Positions 1 to 11,127 are shown, counted from the first letter of the stretch. The stretch is 64,000 nucleotides of DNA from Anodontia alba (GCA_964016985.1 OZ024827.1:15270374-15334373); one strand, 5' to 3'. Made by a program: numbers and translations. Notes: a model not told the origin generated them from the sequence alone.

Positions 1-248
1 TCCACATTTTTAGCTTCATTTTTTTTCCTGCTTCAATACTTAGGTAAGTGATGATACAGGACTAATGGTCCTCTGGTTAACTTACTCATTTTTAACAGCT
101 CAAATAAAAATAAGGCGGGGGGACATAAATTCCCTATGGAATTTGCTTGTTATTGTTGTTTTGGGCTACTATATTTGGAGCTACACGTGCTCCCAAAGGT
201 TCACATAACATTTGATTTTCAAAGCCACTGGCTTCGATGCATGTACTA
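1..248. other. Unassigned AT-rich sequence
   Basis: No coding frame, RNA gene or recognised repeat was seen in this stretch. It ends where a family A palindromic element begins. Confidence 0.4.
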
Positions 249-462
249 TTAATCCTATTCCTGCTGAACCTGGATATACCCTGCTTTTACAAACAATGTA
301 GATCCAGATCATTTGGCTTCTGAAGAAGCCAACTGATTTGGATCTGCACTGTTTGCCATTAAGTATTTGAATTTATATAAAAAATCTGGATCAAGTAATC
401 CGATTGGCTGAAAATTAGAAGTGGGCATGGCATCTTAATTTATTCAGCATGACAAGGGTTAA
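249..462 (-). mobile_element. Family A palindromic MITE, copy 1
   Basis: This is a ~214-bp non-autonomous element bounded by TTAA. Its ends are variants of the family terminus TTAACCCTTGTCCTGCTGAA and its complement. An inner hairpin (about 300-350) pairs GATCCAGATCA with its complement around a GAAGAAGC apex. The half without the hairpin holds the family block that includes GATTGGCTGAAAATTAGAAG. It has no coding capacity. TTAA plus CCC/GGG ends suggest a piggyBac-type origin, which is inference. Confidence 0.75.
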
Positions 463-686
463 GTTTCATACCTGTGTTTAAAAGAATAATTTGATACCAT
501 TACAGTAGGCTTCTGCCATTTCTAGGGTTTTACTTTATATTTGTCATAGGAAATGCAGGTAACATTTTTCATGAAGAAGTCCTCATAAGAGAAAAAATAT
601 TGTCTCTTTATATGTAAACTTCAATTTCAAATTGCTTCAAAACATATTTGCTTGGGTAGGTTGAAAACAGACTATATTAGTTCCAG
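463..686. other. Unassigned spacer between two family A copies
   Basis: AT-rich sequence without a recognised repeat or gene. The two flanking family A copies are in opposite orientation. Confidence 0.4.
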
Positions 687-900
687 TTAACCCTTGTCCT
701 GCTGAATAAATTAAGATGCCATGCCCATTTTTAATTTTCAGCCAATCAGATTACTTGATTCAGATTGTCGATATAAATTCACATACTTAATAGCAAAGAG
801 TGCAGATCCAGATCAATTGGCTTCTTCAGAAGCCAACTGATCTGGATCTGCATTATTTGCAAAGGCAGAACATATCCGGGTTCAGCAGGACTAGGGTTAA
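687..900 (+). mobile_element. Family A palindromic MITE, copy 2
   Basis: A nearly complete 214-bp copy from TTAACCC to GGGTTAA. The 5' terminus is the full 20-base family end, and the inner hairpin at about 800-865 is well preserved. It is inverted relative to copy 1. Confidence 0.82.
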
Positions 901-1228
901 TGACCATAACAGGTCACAAAGGGAATACTTGTACTGGAATTGCAGTGCAAAACATCGGAATCCCAAGCTACATTATGGTTAATAAACATTCATATTTTTT
1001 ATCTTATTATGTGATGCTGCATGGGAAAAGGGCCTTTATCACATACTGTATTTACCCTCAGTATTCAGATGCCTTAACTTCTTGCCATAATTCTCTATCA
1101 ATCTGAGCAAATCCATTTTATTACCTGTTGGTGTGGTCTAAAAACTGTATGATGAGTGGGTAAAATGGAATTGTATGCTAAGGAGTTAAGGTTCCCCCAC
1201 TGTTTATGTTAAATATGTAACATACTAG
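901..1228. repeat. Decayed family F2 half-element and unassigned sequence
   Basis: About 1036-1137 resembles the outer arm of family F2 (TATTTACCCT, then ATTCAGA and a CAAATCCATTTTATTACC block) without its inner hairpin. The rest is unassigned. No gene was seen. Confidence 0.4.
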
Positions 1229-1620
1229 ATCGAGCAGCCAATGGCATGCTATCGCAAACCCCACACTTTCACCACTAATCAGAGAGTAGTGAAAAATAAT
1301 GTTGCTCTCACACACCCGCGCAGGAAATCATGCAGCAAGTTCGAATAAATTCCACCCAGTGGTTTAGCAGGAGATAGCATGACGGACAGAAGGACAGACA
1401 GACAGTGATGTTTTGACCACACCTGAATGTCACATGGGGCAGAGAGAAAAATAATGTTGTTCTCACACACCCTTACCATGCTGGGAAGTTGTGTAGCAAG
1501 TTTGATAAATTCAGCCCAGTGGTTTAGGAGGGTATAGGGTGCTGGACAGACAGAATGATGGACAGACCGACGGACGTAGGTGTTTACAATAGCCCCATTG
1601 CTAAAGGTAGGGATAAAAAC
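1229..1620. repeat. Dimeric repeat ending in GGACAGACAGA tracts
   Basis: Two ~180-bp units share AATAATGTTG, CTCACACACCC, AAATTC and CCAGTGGTTTAG blocks. Each closes with GGACAGA-type microsatellite sequence (about 1380-1410 and 1550-1580). This resembles the tandem-core repeats common in bivalve genomes. Open frames across it come from the repeat and are not genes. Confidence 0.6.
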
Positions 1621-2129
1621 TTAAAACATGATGTGTAATTCCTAATAAGATAGTTGTTAGGAGTCATCTCATCTGGATCTACACCATTTGGGCCTGCAAG
1701 GTTAAAAAGCTCCCAGAGAAAAGTTAAAAAGCTCCCAAACATCTGTTGTGTGTTGGGGATAGGGGATTGGGGGGGGGGGGGAGGGGAGGGGGAGTTGGGG
1801 GGGGGGTGGTGCGGGCATAGATAGATGAAATATCATTTTCCCTCACAAAATATTAATGCTATATGTTTCTGACGCCCTGGATTAGCTCCTAAAATCAAGT
1901 TTTAAGCTCATTTGTTAATTAAATATTAGTTCTTTATGTCTGTTTGTTCTAATTGACACTGAATACCTGTAATTGGCATTGATTTGGTGAGACTCCTGTA
2001 CAAGTTGGTCTACTACAAATCCTCATACACTGGGGGAAATGTGCAAATCTATAAAATAATTGTTGCAGGTAGTTCATCCAATTAATTGATCTGGATTTTC
2101 AGTAAACCTAAAATATTAATGCTAGACAA
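1621..2129. repeat. Unassigned sequence with a G-rich tract at 1756-1815
   Basis: A run of G tracts at about 1756-1815 includes a stretch of 12 or more consecutive G, compatible with G-quadruplex formation. The flanks are AT-rich and unassigned. Confidence 0.6.
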
Positions 2130-2245
2130 TATTTCTTTAGGAGACAATTTCCATGAAATGTCAAAGCCTGTTTTTAGGAAAATGGGAAAAAATATCATCA
2201 GTTTATTGATTGCTGAATTTGCTAGAGAGTGAGAATGGTAAATGT
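2130..2245. mobile_element. Family C palindromic MITE, decayed half copy
   Basis: The sequence AGGAGACAATTTCCATGAAATG followed by a CAAAGCCTG block and a GAAAAAATATCATC tail matches one half of family C. The opposite arm is degraded. Confidence 0.5.
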
Positions 2246-2391
2246 TTTGATCGTTTACATACATGTATTTAGAAAGTGTTGCAATATGAATTGCAATACT
2301 TTCTGCATTGGTAAAAAAACAACAAACAGTTAGTCTGCAGAATATGATTGAGCGAAGTTGATCAATTATTTTGTTCATTCACTTAACGCTT

Positions 2392-2595
2392 AGCACTCTG
2401 GGTAAAATTTGCAGCAGACGACATTTTAAAATATTTTTCTTTTTTTTCCCAGAAAACAGGATTTGACATTTCATGCAAATTGTCTCCCAAGGAGACAATT
2501 TGCATGAAATGTCAGATCCAGTTTTCTGGGAAAAATAAGAAAAATATCATCAATTTGTCGTCTGCTGAAAATGCCCAGAGAGTGGTAAAGGTTAA
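2392..2595. mobile_element. Family C palindromic MITE
   Basis: A ~204-bp element running from TTAACGCTTAGCACTC to GAGTGGTAAAGGTTAA. The inner arms (ACATTTCATGCAAATTG and complement) meet at CTCCCAAGGAG, giving a long hairpin around 2455-2525. This is the best reference copy for family C in the window. The TTAA ends point to the same class as family A. Confidence 0.75.
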
Positions 2596-3160
2596 TACTC
2601 CCAGTCATACTCCTGTACTGATCCAGGAAAAATGAGAGGTGACTTCATGGTAGTTAAACACACACACACGGAGAGAGAGAGATAGAGAGAGAGAGCAACA
2701 CCAGCATTTTTTGTCTTCAATAGACAATTTATTTAGAATCTCCATTCTTTGGACTGTACTCCAGAGGTCACAGAGTGCATGAGATTCACCTAGTTATGAT
2801 AACCACTAGTGTTTTACAAGTATTTGGTACAAATAAGATTTGTGGTTAACAACAAGTGTAGCTCAGCCAGACTACTGTTATAATACCATAACTAACATCA
2901 GAGGATTACATACTTAGCCTGAATACTCACACAGATAAGCCTGAGTAAACAGTGTAGACCCTGATCAAACTGCTCCTTAGAGGATTCTGTATTTACCCTT
3001 ACTATTCAGACAGATATGCCCAAGCAAACAGTATAGACCCAGATCGAACAGCTTCTGTGTAGCAGTTTGATCAGGGTCTCCACTGTTTGCCATTCAGCTT
3101 GCACTTTTTAGATATATCACTAGTTGTCTAATAGAGATTTACAGAGCTTTGTCCACAAAG
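2596..3160. repeat. CA/GA microsatellite and decayed family F2 palindromes
   Basis: A (CA)n(GA)n microsatellite lies at 2657-2697. Two imperfect F2-type hairpins built on GTAGACCC(A/T)GATC occupy about 2918-3115. The rest is unassigned. Confidence 0.55.
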
Positions 3161-3167
3161 TAGTAGT

Positions 3168-3320
3168 AAATAAATTAGTAGCAGATTCCATTCTAAAACT
3201 GATACTGTTATTTTTCAGATGAAATAAGTTTGACATTTCATGTGAATTGTTTGTTAGGCAGATGATTTACATGAAAGTTCTAGTTTACTTTCTCTGAAAA
3301 ATAAATAAAACAAAAGGGCC
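3168..3320. mobile_element. Family B palindromic MITE, partial
   Basis: The sequence GTAGCAGATTCCATTCTAAA, then inner arms TTGACATTTCATGTGAATTG and a degraded complement, then CTCTGAAAAATAAA. The outer TTAA ends are not preserved. Confidence 0.6.
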
Positions 3321-6200
3321 AAGATGGCCCTGTATCGCTCACCTGAGTACCAGACAAGTGACACCTGGGTAGGGCCATTTTTACCTCAAGACTGTAATTT
3401 AAAAAAGTCATCTTGATACTTCCAATGAAGTTTCGAGTCAGTTGGCCTTTCTGTTCAGGAGAAGAGGTTCAAAATAGATTTTCAAGATGGCTACTGTGGT
3501 GGCCATCTTGGATTTTCAATCTGAACTATTTTATCTGGTTTTGATCTACAAGTCACCCTGATACTTTCTATCAAGGTTTGCATCAATTGCTTGACCTTTC
3601 CATTAAGAATTTGTTTGTGTTGAGGTTTTATGGCCCAGTCAACCCAATGGGGTCATGTCGAGCGTGGTCGGTTTTACCTAACCACATGTTTGCTGGGCAG
3701 ACAGTCCTCTAAGCGGTTAACCAGTATTGTGCACATTCTTTCGCCAGAAACTGACAACTGCCCTCTTTGAATCAGCGGAAGGGAGAGAATGACTGTAGAA
3801 AATATTTCATGATCAATCTCTACGAAAGAATGTTGCCGACCTCGGCGGGGGTTGAACCCGTGACCTCCTGGTCTCCAGTCGGACGGCGCATCCAACAGAG
3901 CCACCGAGACCATTAGTTAAGAAGAAGAACAGTACTTCAAATTGGATTTTCAAGATAGCTGCCATGGCGGCTGTCTTGGCTTTCCAGTTGGAACCATTTT
4001 AGCTATATTTGATTAACAAGTCACCCCTATACATCCTACCAAGTTTCTATCTAGTCATTGGCCTTTCATTTCAGGAGAAGAAGCGCAAAATAGATTTGCA
4101 AGATAGCGGCCATGGGGGCACAGTTGGATTTCAGATAGGAATAATTTTAGCAATTTTTGATCTACAAGTTGCCCTGATACTTCCTATCAAGTTTCAAGTC
4201 AATTGGCCTTTCGGTTCTGGAGCAGAAGATTGAAATAGATTTTCAAGATGGCTGCCGTCTTGAATTTCAATCGAAACCATTTTAGCTACTTTTGATCAAC
4301 AAGTTACCCTGATACTTTCTACAAGTTTCAAGTCAATAGGCCTTTTGCTTCAGGAGAAGAAGAGCAAAATAGATTTTCAAGATGGCCTCCATGTCGGCCA
4401 GTGGGGGCCATCTTGGATTTCCGATCTGAATGATTTTAGCTAATTCTGATATACAAGTTGCCCTTGATACTTCCAACCAAGTTTCTAGTCAATGGGCCTT
4501 TTGGTTCAGGAGAAGAAGTGCAAAATACATTTTGTCTGTCTTTGATTTCCTATCCAAATGATTTTAGCTCTGCAAGCTGCCTTGATACTTTCTGTCCTAC
4601 CAAGTTTCGAGTTAGTTAGCCTTTCAGTTCAGGAGAAGAACCGCAATATAGATTTTCAAGATGGCAGACATGGTGGTCATTTTGGATTTCCAATTGGAAA
4701 GATTTTAGCTATTTTTTATCTACAAGCTGCCCTGATACTTCCTACCAAGTTTCGAGTCTATTGGCCTTTTGGTTCAGGAGAGGAAGAGCAAAATAAGATT
4801 TTCAAGATAGCTGCATGATGGCCATCTTGGACTTTTGATTGGAATGATTTTATCTATTTTTGATCTACAAGTTGTCCCAATACTTCCTACTAAGTTTCGA
4901 GTCAATTGGCCTCTGGGTTCAGGAGAAGAAGCGCAAAATAGATTTTCAAGATGGTAACCATGGCCGTCATCTTGGATTTCTGATTGAACTGATTTTAGCT
5001 ATGTTGATCTCCATGTTGCCCCAATACCCCTTACCAAGTTTCAATTCAATTGGCCTTAAAATCAGTTCAGGAGAAGAAGAGCAAAGTAGATTTTTAAGAT
5101 GGCAGCCATGGCAGCCATCTTGGATTTTCAGTCGGAATGATTTTAGCTACTTTTGATCTGCAAGTTGCCCGATACTTCCTAACAAATTTCTAGTCAATTG
5201 GCTCTTTGGTTCAGGAGAAGAATAGCAAAATAGATTTTCAAGATGGTGGCCATGGCGGCCGTTTTGGATTTCCGATCCAAATGATTTTAGCTATTTTTGA
5301 TCTGCAAGCTACCTGGATACTTCCTACCAAGTTTCAAGTTAGTTAGCCTTTCAGTTCAGGAGAAGAAGGGCAAAATAGATTTTCAAGATTGCAGACATGG
5401 TGGCCATTTTGGATTTCTAGTCGGAAAGATTTAAGCTATCTGTTACCTACAAGTTACCCTGATACTTCCTACCAAGTTTCAAGTCTATCGGCCTTGCAAT
5501 TCAGGAGAAGAAGAGCAAAATAGATTATCAAGATAGCCGCATGGTAGCCATCTTGGATTTCCAGTCAGAATGATTTTATCTATTTTTGATCTGCAAATTG
5601 CTCCAACACTTCCAGCCAAGTTTCAAGTCAACTGGCCTTTGGGTTCAGGAGCAGAAGCGCAAAATAGATTTTCAAGATGGTGACCATGGCGACCATCTTT
5701 TATTTCCAATCTAACTGATTTTAGCTATTTTGATCTGTAAGTTGCCCTGATACTTCTCACCAAGTTTCCATTCAATTGGCCTTTCAGTTCAGGAGAAGAA
5801 GCGCAAAAAAGATTTTCCATATGGCAGCCATGGTGGCCGTCTTGGATTTTCAATTTTAGCTACTTTTGATCTGCGAGTTGGCCGGATACTTCCTACCAAG
5901 TTTCAAGTCAATTAGCCTTTTGGTTAAGAAGAAGTGCAAAATAGATTTTCAAGATGGTGGCCAGCTTGGATTTCTGATTGGAACAATTTTAGCTGATTTT
6001 GATCTGCAAGTTGCCCCGATACTTTCTACCAAGTTTTCAGTCAGTTGGCCTTTCAGTTCAGGAGAAGTGCAAAATAGATTTTCAAGGTGGCAGCCATCTT
6101 GGATTTCCAATCATAACAAGTTTAACTGTTTTTGATCTACAAGTTATCCACATGCATCTTACCAAGTTTCAAGTCAGTTGGCCCAGGGGTGTATGAGGAG
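3320..6200 (+). repeat. ~145-bp tandem array, forward orientation
   Basis: About 19 units follow a leader at 3315-3350 (GGCCAAGATGGCCCTGTATC). Each unit has GTTTCAAGTCAATTGGCC, a CAGGAGAAGAAG block, AAAATAGATTTTCAAGATGG, a GGCCATGGCGGCCAT palindrome, TTGGATTTC and TTTTAGCTATTTTTGATC. Successive AGGAGAAG motifs at 4921, 5069, 5213, 5358 and 5503 give spacings of 144-148 bp. Short open frames inside come from the repeat unit. The same repeat occurs reversed at about 20.9-22.1 kb. Confidence 0.88.
3610..3911 (-). mobile_element. tRNA-derived SINE, copy 1
   Basis: Read on the minus strand this ~300-bp element starts with a tRNA-like head: CGGTGGCTCTGTTGGATG as A box and GGGTTCAACCCC as B box. 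A body shared with the copies at 15.9 and 19.5 kb follows (CATTCTTTCG, GAAATATTTTC, CTGACAACTGCCC, GTTAACC). The tail is AAACCTCAACACAAACAAA. It interrupts the 145-bp array, with CATTA-like sequence on both sides as a weak candidate duplication. RNA polymerase III transcription is expected for this class. Confidence 0.8.
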
Positions 6201-6494
6201 TAGAGTTTTAAAGCAAATTGTTGACTACGGATGACCCAGGACAGCCATTGACTGATCACAATAGCTCACCTTGGAGATAAAAATGCAAAGTGTGGTCTGC
6301 TGTAGTTAAGCTTTAGGATAAGTATGGTAAGGAATTCAGGTTTGAATATATTTAGGGTTATTACAAATGTTTTTTGATCTTTTAATGCCACCAGGTTTTT
6401 GTGTGTTGAGCTGAAGTTTATGTCACTGCCAGTAATCTTTCACTCATGTAGTGACAACATCTGGATGTGATGGTAGGAACTGATGCCCTTTTTT
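6201..6494. other. Unassigned sequence
   Basis: No recognised repeat or gene. It separates the 145-bp array from an F1 element. Confidence 0.35.
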
Positions 6495-6708
6495 AACCCA
6501 TTTATGCCTAGCGTCCCATAAAAGGGACATTGGCAAACAGTGTAGACCCAGATCAGACACTGCAGAATGCGTCGTCTGATCTGGGGCTACACTTTTTGCA
6601 TTAAGTTCAGATCTTTCTACATAACATGACAATAATTATAACTAACCAGACATCCCTAATATAGGAAATGAACCTGTTCAAAGAGTTAACTCGGCATGAA
6701 TGGGTTAA
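6495..6708. mobile_element. Family F1 palindromic MITE
   Basis: A ~214-bp element from TTAACCCATTTATGCCTAG to CTCGGCATGAATGGGTTAA. The inner hairpin is built on CAGTGTAGACCCAGATCAGA with apex near 6565. It has TTAA ends and no coding frame. Confidence 0.75.
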
Positions 6709-6845
6709 CGATGCCTCATTGCAGTATTATGTCTCAGACACACTGAGGTGATACTACCACATTCAGATTATACCTGTATTGGTGAGACCACTCCTAGATC
6801 TGCTTCCAAATACTAAGTGCCTGGTGAAAGAGCAGTGAGTCCTAA
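6709..6845. other. Unassigned spacer
   Basis: Short sequence without a recognised repeat, immediately before the 31-bp minisatellite. Confidence 0.35.
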
Positions 6846-7687
6846 TTTAAGAAAAGTCTTAGATATGACAGTACCAGCTTTAGGAAGTCTTAGGTATGAC
6901 AGTACCAAGTTTAGAAAGTCCTAGATATGAAAACAGCAACTTTAGAAAGTGAGATATGACAGTATATACCAACTGCAGAAAGTCTTAGACATACCAGTAC
7001 CAATTTTAGAAAGTCTAACATATGACAGTACCAACTTCAGAATTTCATAGATTTGAATGTACCAACTTTAGAGAGTTTTAGGTATGACAGTACCAATGCC
7101 CAAAAAGGCTTAGCTATGACAGTACCAACTTTAGAAAGTCTTAGATATGACAGTACCAACTTTTGAAAGTCTTATATATGACAGTACCTACTTTAGAAAG
7201 TCTTAGATATGATAGTACCAGTTTTAGAAAGTCTTAGGTATGACAATATCAACTTTAGAAAGTCTTAGATATGACAATGCCCACTTTAGAAAGTCTTAGA
7301 TATGACAATAGCAGCTTTAGAAAGTCTTAGATATGACAGTAACTGTTACTTTAGAAAGTCTGAGATATGACAGTACCAACTTGAGAAAGACTTATGACAG
7401 TACCAACTTCAGAAAGTCTTAGATTAAACAGTTCCAACTTTAGAAAGTTTTAGGTATGATAGTACCAACTTTAGAAAGTTTTAGATATGACAGTACCATC
7501 TTTAGACAGTCTTAGATATAACATTACCAACTTAACTAACTTTTGAAAGTCGTAGATACGGAACCAAGTTTCGCAAAGTCTTAGATATGACAAATACCAA
7601 CTTTGGAAAGTTTTAGATATGACAATATTGACTTTCCAAAGTTTAACATATGACAGTACCAACTTTAGAAAGTCATAGATATGACAG
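6846..7687 (+). repeat. 31-bp minisatellite, left block
   Basis: Degenerate tandem copies of a 31-bp unit containing AGAAAGTCTTAGATATGACA and GTACCAACTTT. Several adjacent units around 7255-7330 are exactly 31 bp apart. The array is split by the TIR element at 7690-8782 and resumes beyond it. The period and lack of spacers exclude a CRISPR-like array. Confidence 0.9.
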
Positions 7688-7689
7688 TA

Positions 7690-8782
7690 CCGTATTCATC
7701 CCATTTAGCGCCCCTGCCCCTATAAGCGCCCCATCACGGTTTTTCCAAGAAAAATGTTATTAGCGCCCCCTTCTGCAGTCGGAGAAAAATATTTTTCACT
7801 TACCGAAAGTAAAGATTTCAGCCTTCCAGTCATTGCCAGATCTGCTGTAAAGCTAAACACAAAAGGCATTTTAAAGCCCTCCACTATCTCAATGCATCTG
7901 TGTTGACTGCTTGTCACTGTTTACACGTTTACGCTTCCACTATGTTTCAAGAAAAAAAGCTACAGTTTTACTAATTTCACGCGGTACATATCCAACGGAG
8001 ATTTTTCCCCTGCATATTTATCATGTTGGTTATTAAGTTTCCTGGCAGTGTAAAGAATTTCTCCTTCCACTTGGGTCCAAACGTCTTTTATAATGTCACA
8101 ACTTTTGTGTATTCAAAACTCGCGGTCAAAACAATCAGCTTCCCACATTGTGGAAGCAGATTTCCCACTTTCACAACAGAGAGCGTTGCTGCCGAACGAT
8201 ATCGCGCTAATAATTCTTTAGCAAGCCTCAAAATTAAAACTAATTTTCTTGATATTTCACTTCGCACAGCCCAGTTAGTCACTTTAGAACAAAAAAAAAA
8301 AAAAAGAGAGAAAGAAAAGAAACGGACGCTGTCAACCCTTCCGAATTTGGATTCGTCCAAAACTGACTGTTTTACAAATGGGGCTCTCGGAAGGGAAAAT
8401 AACGTACCCAGAAGAAAAAAAATAAAAAGTCCCTCGCATCAGTAAACTGTTGCAGACAGCGACATGCCCGATCTGCCTATAAACTCTATCAACGATACCT
8501 GCGACCGGATGGTTGCGGGCTGTTTACAGACCCCAGATGCAGTAGTGGCCGCGTGTTTAATCAACTCCTTTTTTTACAATATGCGTCAGCACCCCTGATC
8601 TATAAATAACGGTGTTTACTACACCGTGTGTATACAGTATACCTTTACACATATTCTGATGATGAAGCTACCGCGTGTACTGGATTTAAGAAATTGCCGT
8701 TCTTGCAACATTATTGTTCCTAATAGGCGCCCCCTCTTTCCAATTTTTTTAGCGCCCGGGGCGCTAAATGGGGCGAATACGG
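7690..8782. mobile_element. 1.09-kb non-autonomous TIR DNA transposon
   Basis: Inverted termini start CCGTATTC(AT/GC)CCCATTTAGCGCC and are flanked on both sides by TA, inside otherwise continuous 31-bp minisatellite. Further GCGCCCC repeats lie next to both ends. A 140-codon frame at 8023-8445 has no recognisable domain and runs through a poly-A tract, so it is not called as a gene. TA duplication fits the Tc1/mariner/pogo group among others; the superfamily is not established. Confidence 0.8.
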
Positions 8783-8784
8783 TA

Positions 8785-9340
8785 CTAACTTTACTAGCTT
8801 TAGAAAGTCATAGATACAGTACAAACTTTAGAAAGTTTTAGATATGACAGTACCAATTTTAGAAAGTCTTAGATATGACAGTGCCACCTTTAGAAAGTCT
8901 TAGATACATGTATAGCAGTACCAACTTAAGAAGGTCTTAGATATCACAATACAAATGTACTATCTTAAGAAAATCTGAGCTATGACAATACCAACTTGAG
9001 AAAGTCTTAGATTTGACAGTACTGACCTCAGAAAATCTTAGATTTGACAGTACCAACTTTAAAAAGCTTTAGGTATGACAGTACCAGCTTCAGACAGTCT
9101 TAGATATGACAGTACTAACTTAACTAAATTTAGAAAGCCTTAGATACAGTACCAACGTTTGAAAAGTCTTAGATTTGACAATACCAACTTTAGAAAGTCT
9201 TAGCTATGACAGTACCAACTTTACAAGCTGTAGAATGTCGTAAATACAGCACCAACTTAAAAGAGTCATAGATAAGACAGTAACAACTTTAGAAAGTTTT
9301 TTATATATGGCAGTACCATCTTTAGTAAGTCTTAGATATG
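8785..9340 (+). repeat. 31-bp minisatellite, right block
   Basis: Continuation of the minisatellite seen before the 1.09-kb insertion, with more divergent units (GTACCAACTTTAGAAAGTCTTAG type). Phase and sequence show that the two blocks were once one array. Confidence 0.88.
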
Positions 9341-9409
9341 ACCCAGCTAGGGATTCAACCCTTGACTTCCCAGTCTTAAGGCAGACACTCTACCATTGAG
9401 CCATTCTAA
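9341..9409 (-). pseudogene. tRNA-like sequence (tRNA pseudogene or SINE head)
   Basis: On the minus strand TGGCTCAATGGTAGAG fits a polymerase III A box and GGGTTGAATCCC a B box, at tRNA-like spacing. A CTTAAGA stretch sits where an anticodon loop would be. The acceptor pairing relies on wobbles and the anticodon and T stems are poor. It is more likely a decayed tRNA-derived sequence than a working gene. Confidence 0.35.
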
Positions 9410-9571
9410 ACTATTAATACCACCTGGACACCAGGCCAAAGTGAAGATGCTTGTGTGCATTTCTTTGTGGGAACCACTTGAATCAGTCCAATGAGTACCC
9501 ACAAGATATGATTTGTTGTAAAATAAATCAAAAGTGTAATTTATTACCCTATCCAGAACTGTTTTCTCAAT

Positions 9572-9850
9572 CATCACGAAAACACACCTATATAATTTTG
9601 ACCCCTTGAAACCCCACTTTTATAAAGTAAAACTGGGGTTTACAGGGGTATACATTATTTTTCTTATTTCTGCTCAAAAGCATAGATTGTGGTACTCATT
9701 AGAACCGCCTCATCAAGGCGGTTCTAACGAGTACCCACAATCTATGTTTTGATCAGGAAATATGAAAAATATCAGAATGTTTTATCTGGAAATTTTCCCG
9801 TTTTTGCTTGTAAAATTTTCAATATATTTGAATAGGTATGTTTTCGTAAT
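9572..9850 (-). mobile_element. Family D palindromic MITE
   Basis: A ~279-bp element with ends ATCACGAAAACA and TTTTCGTAAT. It carries the family block CCTTGAAACCCCACTTTTAT...AAACTGGGGTTTACAGGG and an inner hairpin based on CATAGATTGTGG and GAACCGCCTC around 9680-9750. No coding capacity. Confidence 0.78.
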
Positions 9851-10218
9851 GTCTGAATATTCTGACACTTTAACTCTTAACTACATGCTAAAATTGGAAC
9901 AAGTTCATTCTGCTGGCAGTTAATGTGTCTGAAAACTGCTAGATGCAGTGCAAACAAATTAGATCCTGATCAAACACTATGTTCTGCAATGTCTGATTTA
10001 GGTCTACACTATTTGTTCAGGCCTGTCTGTCTGAATACTAAGAGTTAATATGGCTTCTCATTTAGGACTTCCTAATTAGATCTCACGCTTTAAACAATTT
10101 ATTGGTGAAATAAAAAAAAAATATTGATGTTATATTTGGAAAAAAAATCTTAATTAAACAAGTTTTATTTGACAAAAAAAAAATCTCTAATTAGCCTGTG
10201 TTATGCCCTTAGTATGAA
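9851..10218. repeat. Family F2 palindromic element and unassigned AT-rich sequence
   Basis: About 9850-10050 matches family F2: TCTGAATATTCTGACAC, then GGAACAAGTTCATTC, an imperfect GATCCTGATCA hairpin and TTCAGGCCTGTCTG. The remainder to 10,218 is unassigned and AT-rich. Confidence 0.55.
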
Positions 10219-10416
10219 CCTTAAAACACCATATTTCACTACAGCAGACAGCATGTTGAAATCTTTTTCATTACTTTTCAGAGAAAAATAAGGCTTGACA
10301 TTTCATGTGAATCATCTAACAAGCAGATGATTCACATGAAATATCAAGCTTTATTTTCTCTGAAAATTAATAATAATAAAATTTAGACTTGTCTGCTACA
10401 AAGTTGCTTGGCAATA
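10219..10416. mobile_element. Family B palindromic MITE
   Basis: Inner arms TTGACATTTCATGTGAATC and complement meet at TAACAAGCAGA around 10,320. Flanking CTGAAAATTAATAATAA and a CTACAAAGTTGCTTGGC end match other family B copies. Confidence 0.65.
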
Positions 10417-10627
10417 CAACCCTTGTCATGCTGAACCCGGATAAACCCTGCCTTTGCAAACAGTGTAGATCCAGATCAGCTGGCTTCTGAAGAAGCCAAC
10501 TGATCTGGATCTCCACTGTTTGCCATTAAGTATGTGAACTTATAGCAACTGTCTGGATCAAGTTCTGATTGGCTGAAAATTACAAGTGGGCATGGCAGTT
10601 TAATTTATTCAGCAGGACAAGGGTTAA
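10417..10627 (-). mobile_element. Family A palindromic MITE, copy 3
   Basis: Starts ACAACCCTTGTCATGCTGAA directly abutting a family B element and ends CAGGACAAGGGTTAA. The hairpin around 10,470-10,530 is nearly perfect. Confidence 0.8.
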
Positions 10628-10901
10628 ATTAAGGGTTAACAATACAATATGTTGATGAGTTGATGACAAAGCAGACAATAAAATGAGAGATAATTAGTTT
10701 TCTTAATTTTCCAAGAAAAAGAGACTTGAAATTTCCCATTGGGGCCACAGCAATAGATGAGTTGCCTCAGGTTCTTACTTTGGTAGGGCTGCTAGTAACT
10801 TAAAGCATGCCTTGAGTTTGTCATTCATCTCAAGATGGGTAAACGTCCCAGTAATTCAGAGCCAATGCCTCAACATGACTGCAGTATTGTTAACTGGAAT
10901 G
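10628..10901. other. Unassigned sequence
   Basis: AT-rich sequence without a clear repeat or gene. Confidence 0.35.
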
Positions 10902-11127
10902 TTAACCCATTGTAGTTTGAAGACTCCTAAAAGGGTAACTGGCAAACAGTGCAGACCCAGATCAGATGCTGTAGAATGTGGCATCTGATCAAGATCTCCA
11001 CTGTTTGCAGATAGTTCTACAATTTTTCTCTGGGAATATCTAAATCACATAGCCTGACTTACCTAAAATTCAATTAAGAATCTCCAACGTATAGTATGGG
11101 GGAGTTCATTCAGTCTTAAATGGGTTA
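10902..11127. mobile_element. Family F1 palindromic MITE
   Basis: Bounded by TTAACCCATTGTAGTTTG and a TTAAATGGGTTAA end. The inner hairpin AGTGCAGACCCAGATCAG pairs around 10,975. The right half carries TCTGGGAATATCTAAATCAC, also found in a hairpin-less relative at about 16,430-16,610. Confidence 0.7.

Noticed and set aside
3674..3913. 79-codon minus-strand frame (and its relative at 19,512-19,808)
   Set aside because: Both read through the tRNA-derived SINE and are similar only because the SINE copies are.
8023..8445. 140-codon frame in the 1.09-kb TIR element as a transposase
   Set aside because: It is too short, has no catalytic motif and runs through a poly-A tract giving a lysine run.
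6846..9340. CRISPR-like array in the 31-bp repeats
   Set aside because: There are no unique spacers; units are contiguous and degenerate, and the context is an animal genome.
9341..9409. Functional tRNA gene
   Set aside because: Acceptor, anticodon and T stems are poorly paired, so only a tRNA-like pseudogene is listed.
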